Numbered from the stretch's first letter, positions 33,547 through 42,560 are shown. The stretch is DNA of 64,000 nt from Micromonospora sp. RHAY321 (GCF_023896955.1 NZ_JAMHIW010000008.1:124001-188000); one strand, 5' to 3'. Notes: generated by a model from the letters alone, not told the origin. Translations and numbers: made by a program.

Positions 33547-33945
33547 CTAAGCCGGGAAAACAGCGCCGTGGGCACCACGGTACGGGGCCGGTTCCATCTG
33601 GCCGCCCAGTGCGGCAGCTACCGCACGAGCAGCAGCCAGCTTGACGTCGCCGTCGCACGTGTCGGCCGGGGAATCCCCGATCATCGTCAGCGTCACTCGG
33701 CTGGCGCGGTTGCGGCCCTGTACGTGGGCGAGCGCATATCGCGCGCCCTCTGTCGCCTCGGTGATGAACTGCGGGTTGACCGGTCTGTTGACGACAGCAT
33801 GCGGTCCGTACAGATCCCGCAACCAGTCAAACGCATGGGGAGAAACGACCACCTGGTCCTGGTCGGCCGGCTCAGCCTCAACCGCAACCTTCGCTATGTG
33901 AGCCAGCCCGGCGACTATCTGACGGAGCACGAAGACTGCTTCCAC
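33547..33945 (-). CDS. hypothetical protein in the island
   Basis: This 132-residue protein is mostly alpha-beta and has no recognised domain; notable stretches are VVSPHAFDWLRDLYGPHAVV and ASRVTLTMIGDSPADTCDGD. No signal peptide is seen. The GTG at 33945 is preceded by TAGGTT exactly 6 nt upstream and no ribosome site, so expression would be leaderless. Codon bias is weaker than in neighbours. It is encoded between the tRNA and the unidentified 121-residue gene. Confidence 0.55.
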   Translation of the reverse strand: MEAVFVLRQIVAGLAHIAKVAVEAEPADQDQVVVSPHAFDWLRDLYGPHAVVNRPVNPQFITEATEGARYALAHVQGRNRASRVTLTMIGDSPADTCDGDVKLAAARAVAAALGGQMEPAPYRGAHGAVFPA

Positions 33946-33951
33946 GGGGAC

Positions 33952-33957
33952 AACCTA
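33952..33957 (-). promoter_or_regulatory. -10 box for leaderless mRNA in the island
   Basis: TAGGTT on the minus strand lies 6 nt before the GTG at 33945. Confidence 0.4.
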
Positions 33958-34071
33958 CTCAGAACGGGTTCTCCCAAAGATGGAGCATGGCTGGCCGGCT
34001 GGCCGTCGGCACGAACCTCGACGCGGTTCGCCCGGGTCGTCGGCAGCATGGCTGACCAGGGTTTTGCTTGG

Positions 34072-34145
34072 TGGGGCGGGCGGGACTCGAACCCGCGACC
34101 GAGGGATTATGAGTCCCCTGCTCTAACCGGCTGAGCTACCGCCCC
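34072..34145 (-). tRNA. tRNA with CAT anticodon, probably tRNA-Ile2 (else Met)
   Basis: A 74-nt cloverleaf: acceptor stem GGGGCGG/CCGCCCC, discriminator A, D-arm AGCTCAGCCGGTTAGAGC, anticodon loop CTCATAA, T-arm GCGGG-TTCGAGT-CCCGC. CCA is encoded at 34069-34071. The anticodon-stem context (CAGGGGACTCATAATCCCT) resembles E. coli tRNA-Ile2, whose CAT anticodon is modified to read AUA, more than elongator Met; the call between the two is inference. Its 3' part is copied at 32559-32585. Confidence 0.93.
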
Positions 34146-34211
34146 TGACACCGCGCCGGATCTTATCCCGCCCGGTGGATCACGGGCCAGCAGTGACCCG
34201 GCCCCACCTCA

Positions 34212-35894
34212 TCACCGCCGTCGTCGCTTCAACAGCACGATGGGCAACGCGAGGATAACAGTGAGCAGCCAGCCCACCGCGATGATGCCCCAGAACCACG
34301 TGTCGTCCGGTTCGCTGTCGGCGGCGAACATGCCGATGGTCAGCAGCAGGCAGAAGCCGCCCATCAGCAGGGTGCCAAGGCCACTCAGCACCATCACCGG
34401 GATCTCCCACCAGGAGCGTCCGGCGGGCTCGGCCTGTCGGGCGACGGGCTTCGGCTGGGGGATCTGGTCCGGTGTGCGGGCGGGCATGGTGACGTGCCGG
34501 TCGGCGGGCACCTGGGCGTCGATGGCCTGGATCGTTCCCGGCGGCAACTGGAGCATCGTCGGCTCGATGTGCAGCACGATGGCGTCGGCGCCGATCAGTT
34601 GTCGTGCCCCGTCGGGCCAGGCGAGCATGGCGGAGCAGTCGTCGTAGCGGACGGTCAGCGGCCCTTCGGCCCTCAGGGAGGTCACACCGTCGGTGCCGAC
34701 GCGGATCCCGCCGGCACCCTGCCTCGCCCGGTACGTGGTGCCGTCGACGGTGTCGGCGGAGTGGGTGGGCGCGGCGACGAAGCCGGCCCAGTCGGCGGTG
34801 TGCCCGCCGGGCACCATCAGCAGTGCCGACGCGGTCATCTCCCCGGCCACCTCGTGCAGGTCGGCGAGGTTGACGGCCTTCAGCTCGGCCCGGTGCTCGT
34901 CGATGCTGATGTTCGGCTGCCCGGTCAGCACGTTCAGGGCGTACGACGGCAGCCGCCCGGCGTCCACCTCCGCGGTGCCGAGGACGTCCTCCCGCTTGGC
35001 GACAGTGGCGTCGAGGTCCGCCTGCTCGATCCGCCCGACCCGCATCTTGGCGAGCACGTCGATGAAGCCGCCGAGCACGGCGTCCTGCTTCTCCGACAGC
35101 GAGTCGGCGAGTGCCCGCAGCGTGGCGTACCCGTCGCCGCGCGGCTCGTACCCCGTGGTGGTGGTGTAGGAGAGGCCGGCGTCCTGGCGCAGCGAGCGGT
35201 ACAGCTCGCGCTCCAGCACGCCGGCGAAGATGTTGGCGGCGGTGCTGCGTCGCACCACCGAGTCGAGCACCACGGCGCGGGCGCCGCTGACGAAGTACGC
35301 CGGCGTCTGCGGCAGCGCCGACGACGCCACCGGCACCGGCTGCCGGACTCCGCCGGGCAGCGGGAGCCGCAGCCCGGCGGGCACCCGGTCGCCGGTGATC
35401 CAGAGCACCGCGTTCTCCCGGGTGAACCACCGGGCAGTCCATTCGCGCAGGTCGTCGGCGGTGAGCGCGCCCAGCCCCCACTCCGGGTAGCTGCTCAGCC
35501 CGAAGTCCCGGGCGCCGTGTCGCCACAGCGGAATCTCGTCGACGGCGGCGGTGCCCCGGCTGCTCCACTCGGTGCGCAGGATCTCCTTCTCGACGTCCAG
35601 CCGTGCCGTCGGCAGGTCGGAGAGGTGCCCGCAGACGGCGGTGAGGAACGCCGCGATGTCCGCCTCGGAGCCCTGGGTGTGGAACATGGTGAACGCGGGG
35701 GCGGTCATGCCGTTGACGTGGTAGTCGGCCAGACCGAGCGGTGCCAGCGCGAGGTGCTCGATGAGGTGGGTGATGCCGGCGCGGCCGAGCGTCTCGTCGG
35801 CGGTGCCGACCCGGAAGGTCAGGCCGGCGTGCATCGGCCCGCCGGTGGGGGCGAGCAGCGTGGGCACCCCGTCCACGTCCAGGTGCTGGATCAC
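34212..35894 (-). CDS. M16-family zinc peptidase with C-terminal membrane anchor
   Basis: The 560 residues include the inverted zinc motif HLIEH at 43-47 with a likely third ligand Glu near 102-104 (DVEKEILRTEW), and a second M16-type lobe at about 200-400 (ELYRSLRQDAGLSYTTTTGYEP is the usual Arg/Tyr element). Two membrane helices close the chain (about 487-512 and 530-552), which is unusual for M16 enzymes and would fix the catalytic part to the membrane. The GTG at 35894 overlaps the upstream stop (GTGA). M16 enzymes degrade peptides or process precursors; the target is unknown. Confidence 0.85.
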   Translation of the reverse strand: MIQHLDVDGVPTLLAPTGGPMHAGLTFRVGTADETLGRAGITHLIEHLALAPLGLADYHVNGMTAPAFTMFHTQGSEADIAAFLTAVCGHLSDLPTARLDVEKEILRTEWSSRGTAAVDEIPLWRHGARDFGLSSYPEWGLGALTADDLREWTARWFTRENAVLWITGDRVPAGLRLPLPGGVRQPVPVASSALPQTPAYFVSGARAVVLDSVVRRSTAANIFAGVLERELYRSLRQDAGLSYTTTTGYEPRGDGYATLRALADSLSEKQDAVLGGFIDVLAKMRVGRIEQADLDATVAKREDVLGTAEVDAGRLPSYALNVLTGQPNISIDEHRAELKAVNLADLHEVAGEMTASALLMVPGGHTADWAGFVAAPTHSADTVDGTTYRARQGAGGIRVGTDGVTSLRAEGPLTVRYDDCSAMLAWPDGARQLIGADAIVLHIEPTMLQLPPGTIQAIDAQVPADRHVTMPARTPDQIPQPKPVARQAEPAGRSWWEIPVMVLSGLGTLLMGGFCLLLTIGMFAADSEPDDTWFWGIIAVGWLLTVILALPIVLLKRRRR

Positions 35895-36838
35895 GACTGG
35901 CCACCCTTCGCGTACGCCTTGGCGCGGTACTTCGTGAAGCCTTCGGCTCCGCCGACATAGCCCCAGGGGTATTCCGTGCCCAGGTTGCCGAGCGCGGTGA
36001 ACTGGTTCGCGGCGGCGGACCACTGGCCGGTCACGCTGAACATCACCGCGAACGTCGAGCGGACCCAGACCCAGTCCGCTCGGTCGACGTAGTCGGGGTG
36101 CAACACGGATCGTTGCCCGGCCTGCATGATCTCGTTCGCTACCCGCACGCTGTGCAGGTAGTCCGTCTGCTCCTGGTGACTGTCGAAGTCCAGCCAGCGT
36201 TCCATGTGCGCTTCGGCTACCAGCACGGCGTTGGGTGCCCCGTCGGGCGCGGCCTGGGCGCACTCGAAGGCGAAGGCGAAGGCCCGGTCCCAGTCGCCGC
36301 TCCACTTCGGGCAGAGTTGCTGGAGCAGGCTGGCCTGGGCAGGCAGGTGGTGTGGGTGATGTCGGGCGAGGCGGTCGTAACGGCGACGCGTCTCGTTCTG
36401 CCCCAGTTCCAGACCCCGGGCGAGGGTGATCCGTTGCGTCCAGGCCGCCGCGTCGTCCTCGTGCCGGGCGGTGACGTCGATGAGTACCTGTTCGGCCCGC
36501 CGCAGGTGGTCGTGGAACTGGTCGAACTGGTTCCGGCTGACGTGCTGGGCCCGGGCACCGCTGCGGATCCGCCAGCCGGTGCGGATGAGGCAGTTACCGA
36601 GCAGCGTGCCGGCGAGGGCGTCGGTGGGGTCGTCGTCGTACACCCGCCGCAGAAACGGCTCGGTCCCTTCCTGGTCGCCGGCCGCCCCGACCAGCAGCGT
36701 CCGGACGGCGGGGTCGCGGTCAGCGAAGACCGCCTGGACGGCGGGCCAGTCGGCGGCGTCGAGCGCCTTGCGCAGGTCGTTGACCTCGGGGTACGCGGCA
36801 CCGGCGTCGAAGGTGGGGGCCGATAGAGGGGCGGGCAT
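35891..36838 (-). CDS. helical-repeat protein coupled to the M16 peptidase (DUF4034-like)
   Basis: The 315 residues are almost wholly helical, with an N-terminal DLRKALDAADWPAVQAVFA that resembles DUF4034/TPR-like proteins and many Trp/His residues (HLRRAEQVLIDVTARHEDDA). No catalytic motif, signal or membrane helix is present. The start is set at ATG 36838, 7 nt after a perfect TATGAT box; an in-frame ATG at 36850 overlaps that box. Its stop overlaps the M16 start, so it may be a partner or regulator of the peptidase. Confidence 0.75.
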   Translation of the reverse strand: MPAPLSAPTFDAGAAYPEVNDLRKALDAADWPAVQAVFADRDPAVRTLLVGAAGDQEGTEPFLRRVYDDDPTDALAGTLLGNCLIRTGWRIRSGARAQHVSRNQFDQFHDHLRRAEQVLIDVTARHEDDAAAWTQRITLARGLELGQNETRRRYDRLARHHPHHLPAQASLLQQLCPKWSGDWDRAFAFAFECAQAAPDGAPNAVLVAEAHMERWLDFDSHQEQTDYLHSVRVANEIMQAGQRSVLHPDYVDRADWVWVRSTFAVMFSVTGQWSAAANQFTALGNLGTEYPWGYVGGAEGFTKYRAKAYAKGGQS

Positions 36839-36845
36839 GGCGGCG

Positions 36846-36851
36846 ATCATA
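36846..36851 (-). promoter_or_regulatory. -10 box for the DUF4034-like/M16 operon
   Basis: TATGAT on the minus strand lies 7 nt before the ATG at 36838; no ribosome site is present. Confidence 0.5.
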
Positions 36852-36904
36852 GGTGATCAACTACGGCGGCGATGTCCCGCTTCTTCTGGTCATCCACCGT
36901 CGGA

Positions 36905-38143
36905 CTACGTCGCGCGCAACTCCTCCAGCACCGCGCCGGCGGCGCGCCAGCCGCTGGCGAGAGCGCCCTGGATCGATGGGCTGTCGCGGTGGTCACCGGC
37001 CACGAACAGGCCCTGCCCCAACGACACGGGTTTGCGCAGCCGCCCCTGCGGTGGCGGCGCGGCGGGCAGCGCGTGCGGGACGGCCACGGTGGTGAGATGC
37101 GTCCAGTCGGCGGTGGACCGTCCGTACAGCCGGGTCAACTCGGCCCGTACGGTCGGCTCGCGTGGGGCGGTCGGGCCGACCACGGAGGTGGCCACCAGGT
37201 GCCGGCCGGCCGGCGCGTACGTTCCGGCGGCGTTGCTGAGCACCACGGTGTTGGCGACGATCTCGCGCCGATCACCGTCGACGAGCAGGATCGGCTCGGT
37301 CAGCGGTGGCTCGGGAGAGCTGTGGTAATAGGTGGTGTAGCTGTGCATCCGTACCGTCGGGAGGGTCGGCAGCAGCGCGGACGCGGCGGGCGGGTCGCCG
37401 GCGACCACGACGGCCCGGCAGCGGATGTCGCCGGCCTGGGTCCGCACGCGGCCGGGGGCGACCTCGGCAACCGGGGTGTCCAGCGCGATGAGGTCCGCCG
37501 GCAGCGGGTCGGCGATGGCCCGGGGCAGGGCCGCCATCCCCTCGGCGGGCAGGCCGATCCGGCCGCGGGCGAAGGAGCGCAGCACCATGGCCAGCACGCG
37601 GCTGGAGGTGGCGAGTTCCCGGTCGATGAACACACCGGACAGGAACGGTCGCAGCAGTTCCTCGATGATCGCGTCGGAGAGGCCGGCACGGCGCAGCGCC
37701 ACCTCGGCGCTGGTCTCCGGCGCGGCGAGCAGCCGGGAGGTGGGCAGGGTGGCGCAGCCGGCGGCGAGCGCGGCGAAGCGCACCCGGTCGCGCAGCGAGC
37801 CGACCCCGGCGAGGGCGGTACGCGGCCCGCCGGTCGGCTCGCGCAGCGGGTTGACCAGCCGCAACAGGTCGTCGCCCCTGCGCACCAGCACCCCGGACGT
37901 GAAGTACCCGAGGTGGAGCCGGCCGGTGTCGAGGAGCGTGCCGAGCCGCGGGTAGGCGGTGTTGAGCACCTGGAAACCCCGGTCGATCAGGTAACCGTCC
38001 ACGACGTCGGTGGCGACCCGGCCGCCGAGGCGGCTGCCGGCCTCCAGGAGCCGCCAGGGCACGCCGGCGCGGTGCAACCGGCGGGCGGCGGCGAGACCGG
38101 CCAGGCCGCCGCCGACGATGACGACGTCGGTCTCAGCCAGCAT
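36905..38143 (-). CDS. FAD-dependent amine-oxidase/protoporphyrinogen-oxidase-like enzyme
   Basis: The 412 residues begin with the dinucleotide-binding motif VVIVGGGLAGLAAARRL followed by LLEAGSRLGGRVATDVVDGY. A central substrate domain includes GVFIDRELATSSRVLAMVLRSFARG and LPAEGMAALPRAIA. The C-terminal FAD contact is GLFVAGDHRDSPSIQGALASGW. The family covers carotenoid desaturases, amine oxidases and HemY-like enzymes; this member cannot be placed precisely. It overlaps the 3' end of the MMPL exporter gene by 11 bp, so the two are one transcript, and its product might be the exported compound (inference). Confidence 0.85.
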   Translation of the reverse strand: MLAETDVVIVGGGLAGLAAARRLHRAGVPWRLLEAGSRLGGRVATDVVDGYLIDRGFQVLNTAYPRLGTLLDTGRLHLGYFTSGVLVRRGDDLLRLVNPLREPTGGPRTALAGVGSLRDRVRFAALAAGCATLPTSRLLAAPETSAEVALRRAGLSDAIIEELLRPFLSGVFIDRELATSSRVLAMVLRSFARGRIGLPAEGMAALPRAIADPLPADLIALDTPVAEVAPGRVRTQAGDIRCRAVVVAGDPPAASALLPTLPTVRMHSYTTYYHSSPEPPLTEPILLVDGDRREIVANTVVLSNAAGTYAPAGRHLVATSVVGPTAPREPTVRAELTRLYGRSTADWTHLTTVAVPHALPAAPPPQGRLRKPVSLGQGLFVAGDHRDSPSIQGALASGWRAAGAVLEELRAT

Positions 38144-40256
38144 CGCGCGCCTCCCGCCCGCCGTTGGCCCGGGCCAACCGGCCCGGCCACCAGATCTTCG
38201 GCCCGACGTCGTACGCGAGCGCGGGCACCAGCAGCGACCGGACGATGATGGTGTCGATGAGCACCCCGACCGCGACCGCGGTGCCCAACTCGACCAGCAC
38301 CACCAGCGGCAGGACAGCGAGGGCGGAGAAGGTCGCGGCGAGCACGATTCCGGCGGAGGTGATGACCCCGCCGGTGACGGCGAGGCCGGCCAGCACCCCG
38401 GCCCGGGTGCCGCGTCTGACCGACTCCTCGCGGACCCGGCTCATCAGGAAGATGTTGTAGTCGATGCCGAGTGCGACCAGGAACACGAACGCGAACAGCG
38501 GGAACGACGTGTCCACACCGGGGAAGCCGAAGGCGTGGCGGAACAGCAGCGCGCAGAGGCCGAGGGTGGCCGCGAAGCTGAGCAGCACGGTGGCGATCAG
38601 CAGCAGCGGGGCCAGCAGTGCGCGCAGCAGCAGGGCCAGGATGATCGCGATGACCACCAGCACCACCGGGATGATGACGTTCTGGTCGCGCCGGGCGGCG
38701 TCGGAGGTGTCCACGTTGATCGCGGTGAAGCCGCCGACCACCGCGTCCGCGCCGGGCACCCGGTGCACGGCCACCCGCAGCTCGCGGATCGTCCGCTCGG
38801 CGCCGTCGCTGTCGGGCGGGTCGGCCAGCGTCGCCTCCAGTTGGACCCGCCCGTCGACGACCTTCGGTGCGGCGGCCGGGTCGGGCGGGCCGGTCTGCTG
38901 GCCCGCGCTGACCGGGCGGACGGCGGCGACGCCGGGCACGCCCTGCGCCACCTGGGCCACCTGCCGGGCGGTCTGTTCGGTGGCGAAGATGGTGGCCGGG
39001 CTGCCGGTGCCGGCCGGAAAGTGCCGGGAGATCACCTCCTGGCCGTCCACCGAGTCGGTGCGCTGGGTGAACAGGTCGGACTGGCCGAGGGTGGTGGCCC
39101 CGAGCTGGGTGAGGCCGAGCGTGAGGACGGCGAGTACGACGGCGGTGGTCAGCCAGATCGGTCGGGCGTGCCGCGCGACGAAACCGGCGATGCGGCTCCA
39201 GATGCCGTGCTCGGCCCTCGGGTCGGCCTCGTCGGAGCGTGGCCGCCGGGGCCAGAACGCCCACCGGCCGCCGAGCACCAGCAGCGCGGGCAGGAAGGTG
39301 AGCATCACCAGCAGGGTGGCGGCGATGCCGATGGCGGCGACCGGGCCGAGCGCCCGGTTGGAGTTGAGGCTGGACAGCAGCAGGCAGAGCAGGCTGACGA
39401 TGACCGTCCCGCCGGAGGCGATGATGGCCGGCGCGGCACCCTTCCACGCCGTACGCATCGCGTCCCAGGGTCGGTCGTGCCGGTGCAGTTCCTCCCGGTA
39501 GCGGGCGATCAGCAGCAGCGCGTAGTCGGTGCCGGCGCCGAAGACCAGCACGGTGAGGATGCCCTGGGCCTGCCCGTTGAGCTTGAGCACGTCGGCGTCG
39601 GCGAGCAGGTACACGAAGACCGAGGCCAGCGCGTACGACATGCCGGCGGCCAGCAACGGGAAGATCCAGAGCACCGGGCTCCGGTAGACGATCAGCAGGA
39701 TGACCAGCACCACGACGAGGGTGACCAGCAGCAGCGGCCCGTCGATGGCGGAGAACACCTCGATCAGGTCGGCGAGCAGGCCGGCCGGCCCGGCGACGTC
39801 CACGGTGAGCCCGTCCCGGTCGCCGTCGGCGATGTCGCGCAGCTGCTCGACGACGGCACCGATCTCCTCCCCCTCGGCGTCGTCGACCGGCACGACGACC
39901 TGGAGCGCCTGGCCGTCCTCGCTGGGGATCGGCGGGGGCAGCGGGGTGACCACGCCGGGCACCTGGGCGAAGCGGGCGGCGTCGGCGCTGACCCGTTGCC
40001 GGTCGGCGTCGGTGATCCCGGAGGTGCGCTCGTAGACGACCAGCGCCGGGATGGTCTCCCGGTCGACGAACTCGCCGGCGAGGTTCTGGGCGCGCGTCGC
40101 CTCGGCGTCGGTGGGCAGGAAGGCGGCGTTGTCGTTGGTGGCGACCTCGCTGAGGCGCCCGGAGTACGGCCCGGCCACGCCGCCGATCACCAGCCAGGCC
40201 AGAACGACCGCCACCGCGATCAGCGTGGCCCGGCCGAAGCCTCCTCGTCCGGACAT
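38133..40256 (-). CDS. MMPL/RND-family membrane exporter
   Basis: This 707-residue membrane protein has the MMPL layout: one N-terminal helix, a periplasmic-side domain (about 40-180), five or six helices, a second outer domain (about 390-530), then another helix bundle. The proton-relay motifs appear as GAGTDYALLLIARYREEL and LGIDYNIFLMSRVREE. Such proteins export lipids or antibiotics in actinobacteria. GGGGTGG lies upstream of the ATG. It is the first gene of a two-gene operon with the FAD enzyme. Confidence 0.92.
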   Translation of the reverse strand: MSGRGGFGRATLIAVAVVLAWLVIGGVAGPYSGRLSEVATNDNAAFLPTDAEATRAQNLAGEFVDRETIPALVVYERTSGITDADRQRVSADAARFAQVPGVVTPLPPPIPSEDGQALQVVVPVDDAEGEEIGAVVEQLRDIADGDRDGLTVDVAGPAGLLADLIEVFSAIDGPLLLVTLVVVLVILLIVYRSPVLWIFPLLAAGMSYALASVFVYLLADADVLKLNGQAQGILTVLVFGAGTDYALLLIARYREELHRHDRPWDAMRTAWKGAAPAIIASGGTVIVSLLCLLLSSLNSNRALGPVAAIGIAATLLVMLTFLPALLVLGGRWAFWPRRPRSDEADPRAEHGIWSRIAGFVARHARPIWLTTAVVLAVLTLGLTQLGATTLGQSDLFTQRTDSVDGQEVISRHFPAGTGSPATIFATEQTARQVAQVAQGVPGVAAVRPVSAGQQTGPPDPAAAPKVVDGRVQLEATLADPPDSDGAERTIRELRVAVHRVPGADAVVGGFTAINVDTSDAARRDQNVIIPVVLVVIAIILALLLRALLAPLLLIATVLLSFAATLGLCALLFRHAFGFPGVDTSFPLFAFVFLVALGIDYNIFLMSRVREESVRRGTRAGVLAGLAVTGGVITSAGIVLAATFSALAVLPLVVLVELGTAVAVGVLIDTIIVRSLLVPALAYDVGPKIWWPGRLARANGGREARDAG

Positions 40257-40409
40257 CCGCGAACCACCCCAAGAATCGACGCATCAATCGACGCAGCGGG
40301 AGTCTAAGTCGACATCGACCATCCTGCCGGGCGACGCCGTCGCCGGAGGGCGAAACCGGGACGAGAGGGGCGCGACGCGCTGGGCGGCGGCAGGGAGGAC
40401 GCACACGAA

Positions 40410-40440
40410 AACGCCCGTCGGCGTGGTGCCGACGGGCGTT
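40410..40440 (-). terminator. intrinsic terminator of tRNA-Asn
   Basis: A 13-bp perfect stem (AACGCCCGTCGGC at 40410-40422 with its complement at 40428-40440) has a 5-nt loop and, read on the minus strand, ends in a short T-run (complement of AAAA at 40408-40411). It lies 12 bp beyond the tRNA 3' end. Confidence 0.85.
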
Positions 40441-40451
40441 GGGTGGAGAAG

Positions 40452-40524
40452 CTCCCCCGATTGGACTCGAACCAATAACCTGCCGGTTAACAGCCGGCTG
40501 CTCTGCCAATTGAGCTACAGGGGA
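40452..40524 (-). tRNA. tRNA-Asn (GTT)
   Basis: A 73-nt cloverleaf on the minus strand: acceptor TCCCCTG/CGGGGGA, D-arm AGCTCAATTGGCAGAGC, anticodon loop CTGTTAA (GTT), T-arm ATTGG-TTCGAGT-CCAAT, discriminator G. CCA is not encoded. It is followed by an intrinsic terminator. Confidence 0.95.
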
Positions 40525-40818
40525 CCGTGCACCGCCCGGCTCCGGGATCTCCCCGACGCCGTGCGACGGGACAAGAGTACAGGACATCCCCCGGTGTTGG
40601 TCCAGTGGGTTGCACCCCCGGCCACCCGTGATCGAGGTGTCCAGGTCAGCGTCGCGAGTAATCGACAATTCGGGTAAATCGTCATCCCGGCACAAGCAGG
40701 CATGAGCGGAGAGCAGGATGGGTAGTTAGCTGCGGACAGAGGACGCAGGCGCGAGTTGGTCGCTGCCGACGGGGCAATCCGCCGGGGCGACGGCGCGTCA
40801 GGTACGGAAGGAGCCGCC

Positions 40819-41235
40819 ATGCGCGGAAAGATCATGTTCCTTGGCGGGCTGGCTGCGGGATTCGTCCTGGGTGCTCGTGCCGGCCGGGAGAAGTACGAAG
40901 AGCTGGTGGTTCGGGGCCGCAAGGTGCTCGACCACCCGACCGTCCAGGAGGCGGCCGGGGTCGCGCAGGCCCAGGCCAACCGGCTCTACAGCGAGGGCAA
41001 GGACAAGCTCGGCCAGACGAAGCTGGGCGAGAAGCTGGGCACGGGCAACGGCAGCACCGGCACGCAGGAGCTGACCGCCGCCGACGACGCGTTCGCCGGC
41101 ACGCCCGCCACCATGGGCGCCAAGGCGGGCTCCGGCTCGTCGGGCGGCAGCTCGGTCGGCACGACCTCCGGGTCGCCGTCGGCCACCCCCCGCCCCAAGT
41201 CGTCCGGCTCGGGCACCAACGCCAGCACGCTCTGA
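40819..41235 (+). CDS. YtxH-like small protein with disordered tail
   Basis: The 138 residues start with a short hydrophobic, glycine-rich segment (FLGGLAAGFVLGARAGREKY) typical of YtxH-like proteins, then a charged helical part to about residue 75, then a Gly/Ser/Thr/Pro-rich tail. ACGGAAGGAG lies before the ATG, an excellent ribosome site. The protein probably sits at the membrane. This is a common actinobacterial hypothetical family with no known reaction. It is followed by a strong hairpin shared with the convergent gene. Confidence 0.82.
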   Translation: MRGKIMFLGGLAAGFVLGARAGREKYEELVVRGRKVLDHPTVQEAAGVAQAQANRLYSEGKDKLGQTKLGEKLGTGNGSTGTQELTAADDAFAGTPATMGAKAGSGSSGGSSVGTTSGSPSATPRPKSSGSGTNASTL

Positions 41236-41250
41236 CCAACCCGCACGTCA

Positions 41251-41282
41251 ACGGGCCGGTCGCCGCAGGGCGACCGGCCCGT
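41251..41282. terminator. 14-bp hairpin between convergent genes
   Basis: ACGGGCCGGTCGCC at 41251-41264 and its exact complement at 41269-41282 enclose a 4-nt loop. The hairpin lies between the YtxH-like and isomerase stops. Confidence 0.8.
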
Positions 41283-41300
41283 GGTCCGTCCCGGGACGGG

Positions 41301-42308
41301 TCAGTCCTTGCTGCTGAACGCCGCGTCGAAGGCGGCGCTCGGAGCGTCGAAGGCGAGCCGGCGGACGAACTGCAACGCCTCCGGTGCACCGACCAGCCGG
41401 TCCATGCCGGCGTCCTCCCACTCGATGGAGATCGGGCCGGTGTAGCCGATCGCGTTCAACGCCCGGAAGCAGTCCTCCCAGGGCACGTCGCCGTGCCCGG
41501 TCGAGACGAAGTCCCAGCCGCGGCGCAGGTCAGCCCAGGGCAGGTGGGAGGCGAGCCGGCCGCGCCGGCCGTCCCCGGTGCGCACCTTGGCGTCCTTGCA
41601 GTCGACGTGGTAGATCCGGTCGGCGAAGTCGAAGATGAAGTTCACCGGGTCCAGCTCCTGCCAGACGAAGTGCGACGGGTCCCAGTTCAACCCGAACGCG
41701 GGCCGGTTGCCGATCGCCTCCAGCGTCCGCTTCGTCGTCCAGTAGTCGTACGCGATCTCGCTGGGGTGCACCTCGTGCGCGAACCGCACCCCCACCTCGT
41801 CGAACACGTCGAGGATCGGGTTCCACCGGTCGGCGAAGTCCTGGTAGCCGCGCTCGATCATGGACGGCGGCACCGGCGGGAACATCGCGAGGGTGTGCCA
41901 GATCGACGAGCCGGTGAAGCCGACGACCGTCTTCACCCCGAGCTTCGCCGCCGCCCGCGCGGTGTCCTTGATCTCCTCGGCGGCCCGCTGCCGGACGCCC
42001 TCGGGCTCCCCGTCACCCCAGATCCGGCCGGGCAGGATGTCCTGGTGCCGCTCGTCGATCGGGTGGTCGCAGACCGCCTGACCGACGAGGTGGTTGGAGA
42101 TCGTGAAGACCTCGAGGTTGTGCTTGGCGAGGGTCTCCCGCTTGCGGTCGACGTACGAGTCGTCGGCGAGCGCCTTGTCGACCTCGAAGTGGTCGCCCCA
42201 GCAGGCGATCTCCAGACCGTCGTAGCCCCACTCGGAGGCGAGCCGACAGACCTCCTCGAAAGGCAGGTCGGCCCACTGGCCGGTGAAGAGCGTGATGGGT
42301 CGCGCCAT
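41301..42308 (-). CDS. sugar phosphate isomerase/epimerase-like TIM-barrel protein
   Basis: The 335 residues have the xylose-isomerase-like TIM fold of the AP_endonuc_2 family: ITLFTGQWADLPFEEVCRLA at the start, then YDGLEIACWGDHFE, the metal ligands Glu in FAHEVHPSEIAYD, Asp/His in FGLNWDPSHFVWQ, His in YHVDCKDAK, and Glu in PISIEWEDAGMD. These features indicate a divalent-metal isomerase or epimerase acting on a sugar or cyclitol. GGAGAAGGA lies upstream of the ATG. Members of this subgroup are often encoded with Gfo/Idh dehydrogenases in inositol or 3-keto-sugar pathways; this window holds such a dehydrogenase at 57.6 kb. Confidence 0.88.
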   Translation of the reverse strand: MARPITLFTGQWADLPFEEVCRLASEWGYDGLEIACWGDHFEVDKALADDSYVDRKRETLAKHNLEVFTISNHLVGQAVCDHPIDERHQDILPGRIWGDGEPEGVRQRAAEEIKDTARAAAKLGVKTVVGFTGSSIWHTLAMFPPVPPSMIERGYQDFADRWNPILDVFDEVGVRFAHEVHPSEIAYDYWTTKRTLEAIGNRPAFGLNWDPSHFVWQELDPVNFIFDFADRIYHVDCKDAKVRTGDGRRGRLASHLPWADLRRGWDFVSTGHGDVPWEDCFRALNAIGYTGPISIEWEDAGMDRLVGAPEALQFVRRLAFDAPSAAFDAAFSSKD

Positions 42309-42560
42309 TGTCCTTCTCCCCTGTTGTGATGGGGATTCCTTGTGCGGACCGGGGCGAGGTGACCGGTCGGGCCGGTACGCGGCGGCGGAACGGAGCACCG
42401 GTGGATGCGGTACGCACCTGAGCCCGGCGGGTTGCGCCTCCCACCGGGTCACCGGCCACCGTCACGGTCGCCGTCCCCACCCTATTTCCGCCGCCCCCGT
42501 CGCGAAAGCCCACGGCCCCGGGTAGTTCGGGCGGTTGGCGCGGGAGCACGCGCCCGACCG

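Noticed and set aside
32559..34145. Intact prophage or integrative element at the tRNA
   Set aside because: No integrase, excisionase, replication or structural gene is visible, only a short degenerate interval.
35895..36305. N-terminal extension of the M16 peptidase frame
   Set aside because: It overlaps the DUF4034-like gene and has no recognisable domain; GTG 35894 overlaps that gene's stop codon as in other coupled pairs.
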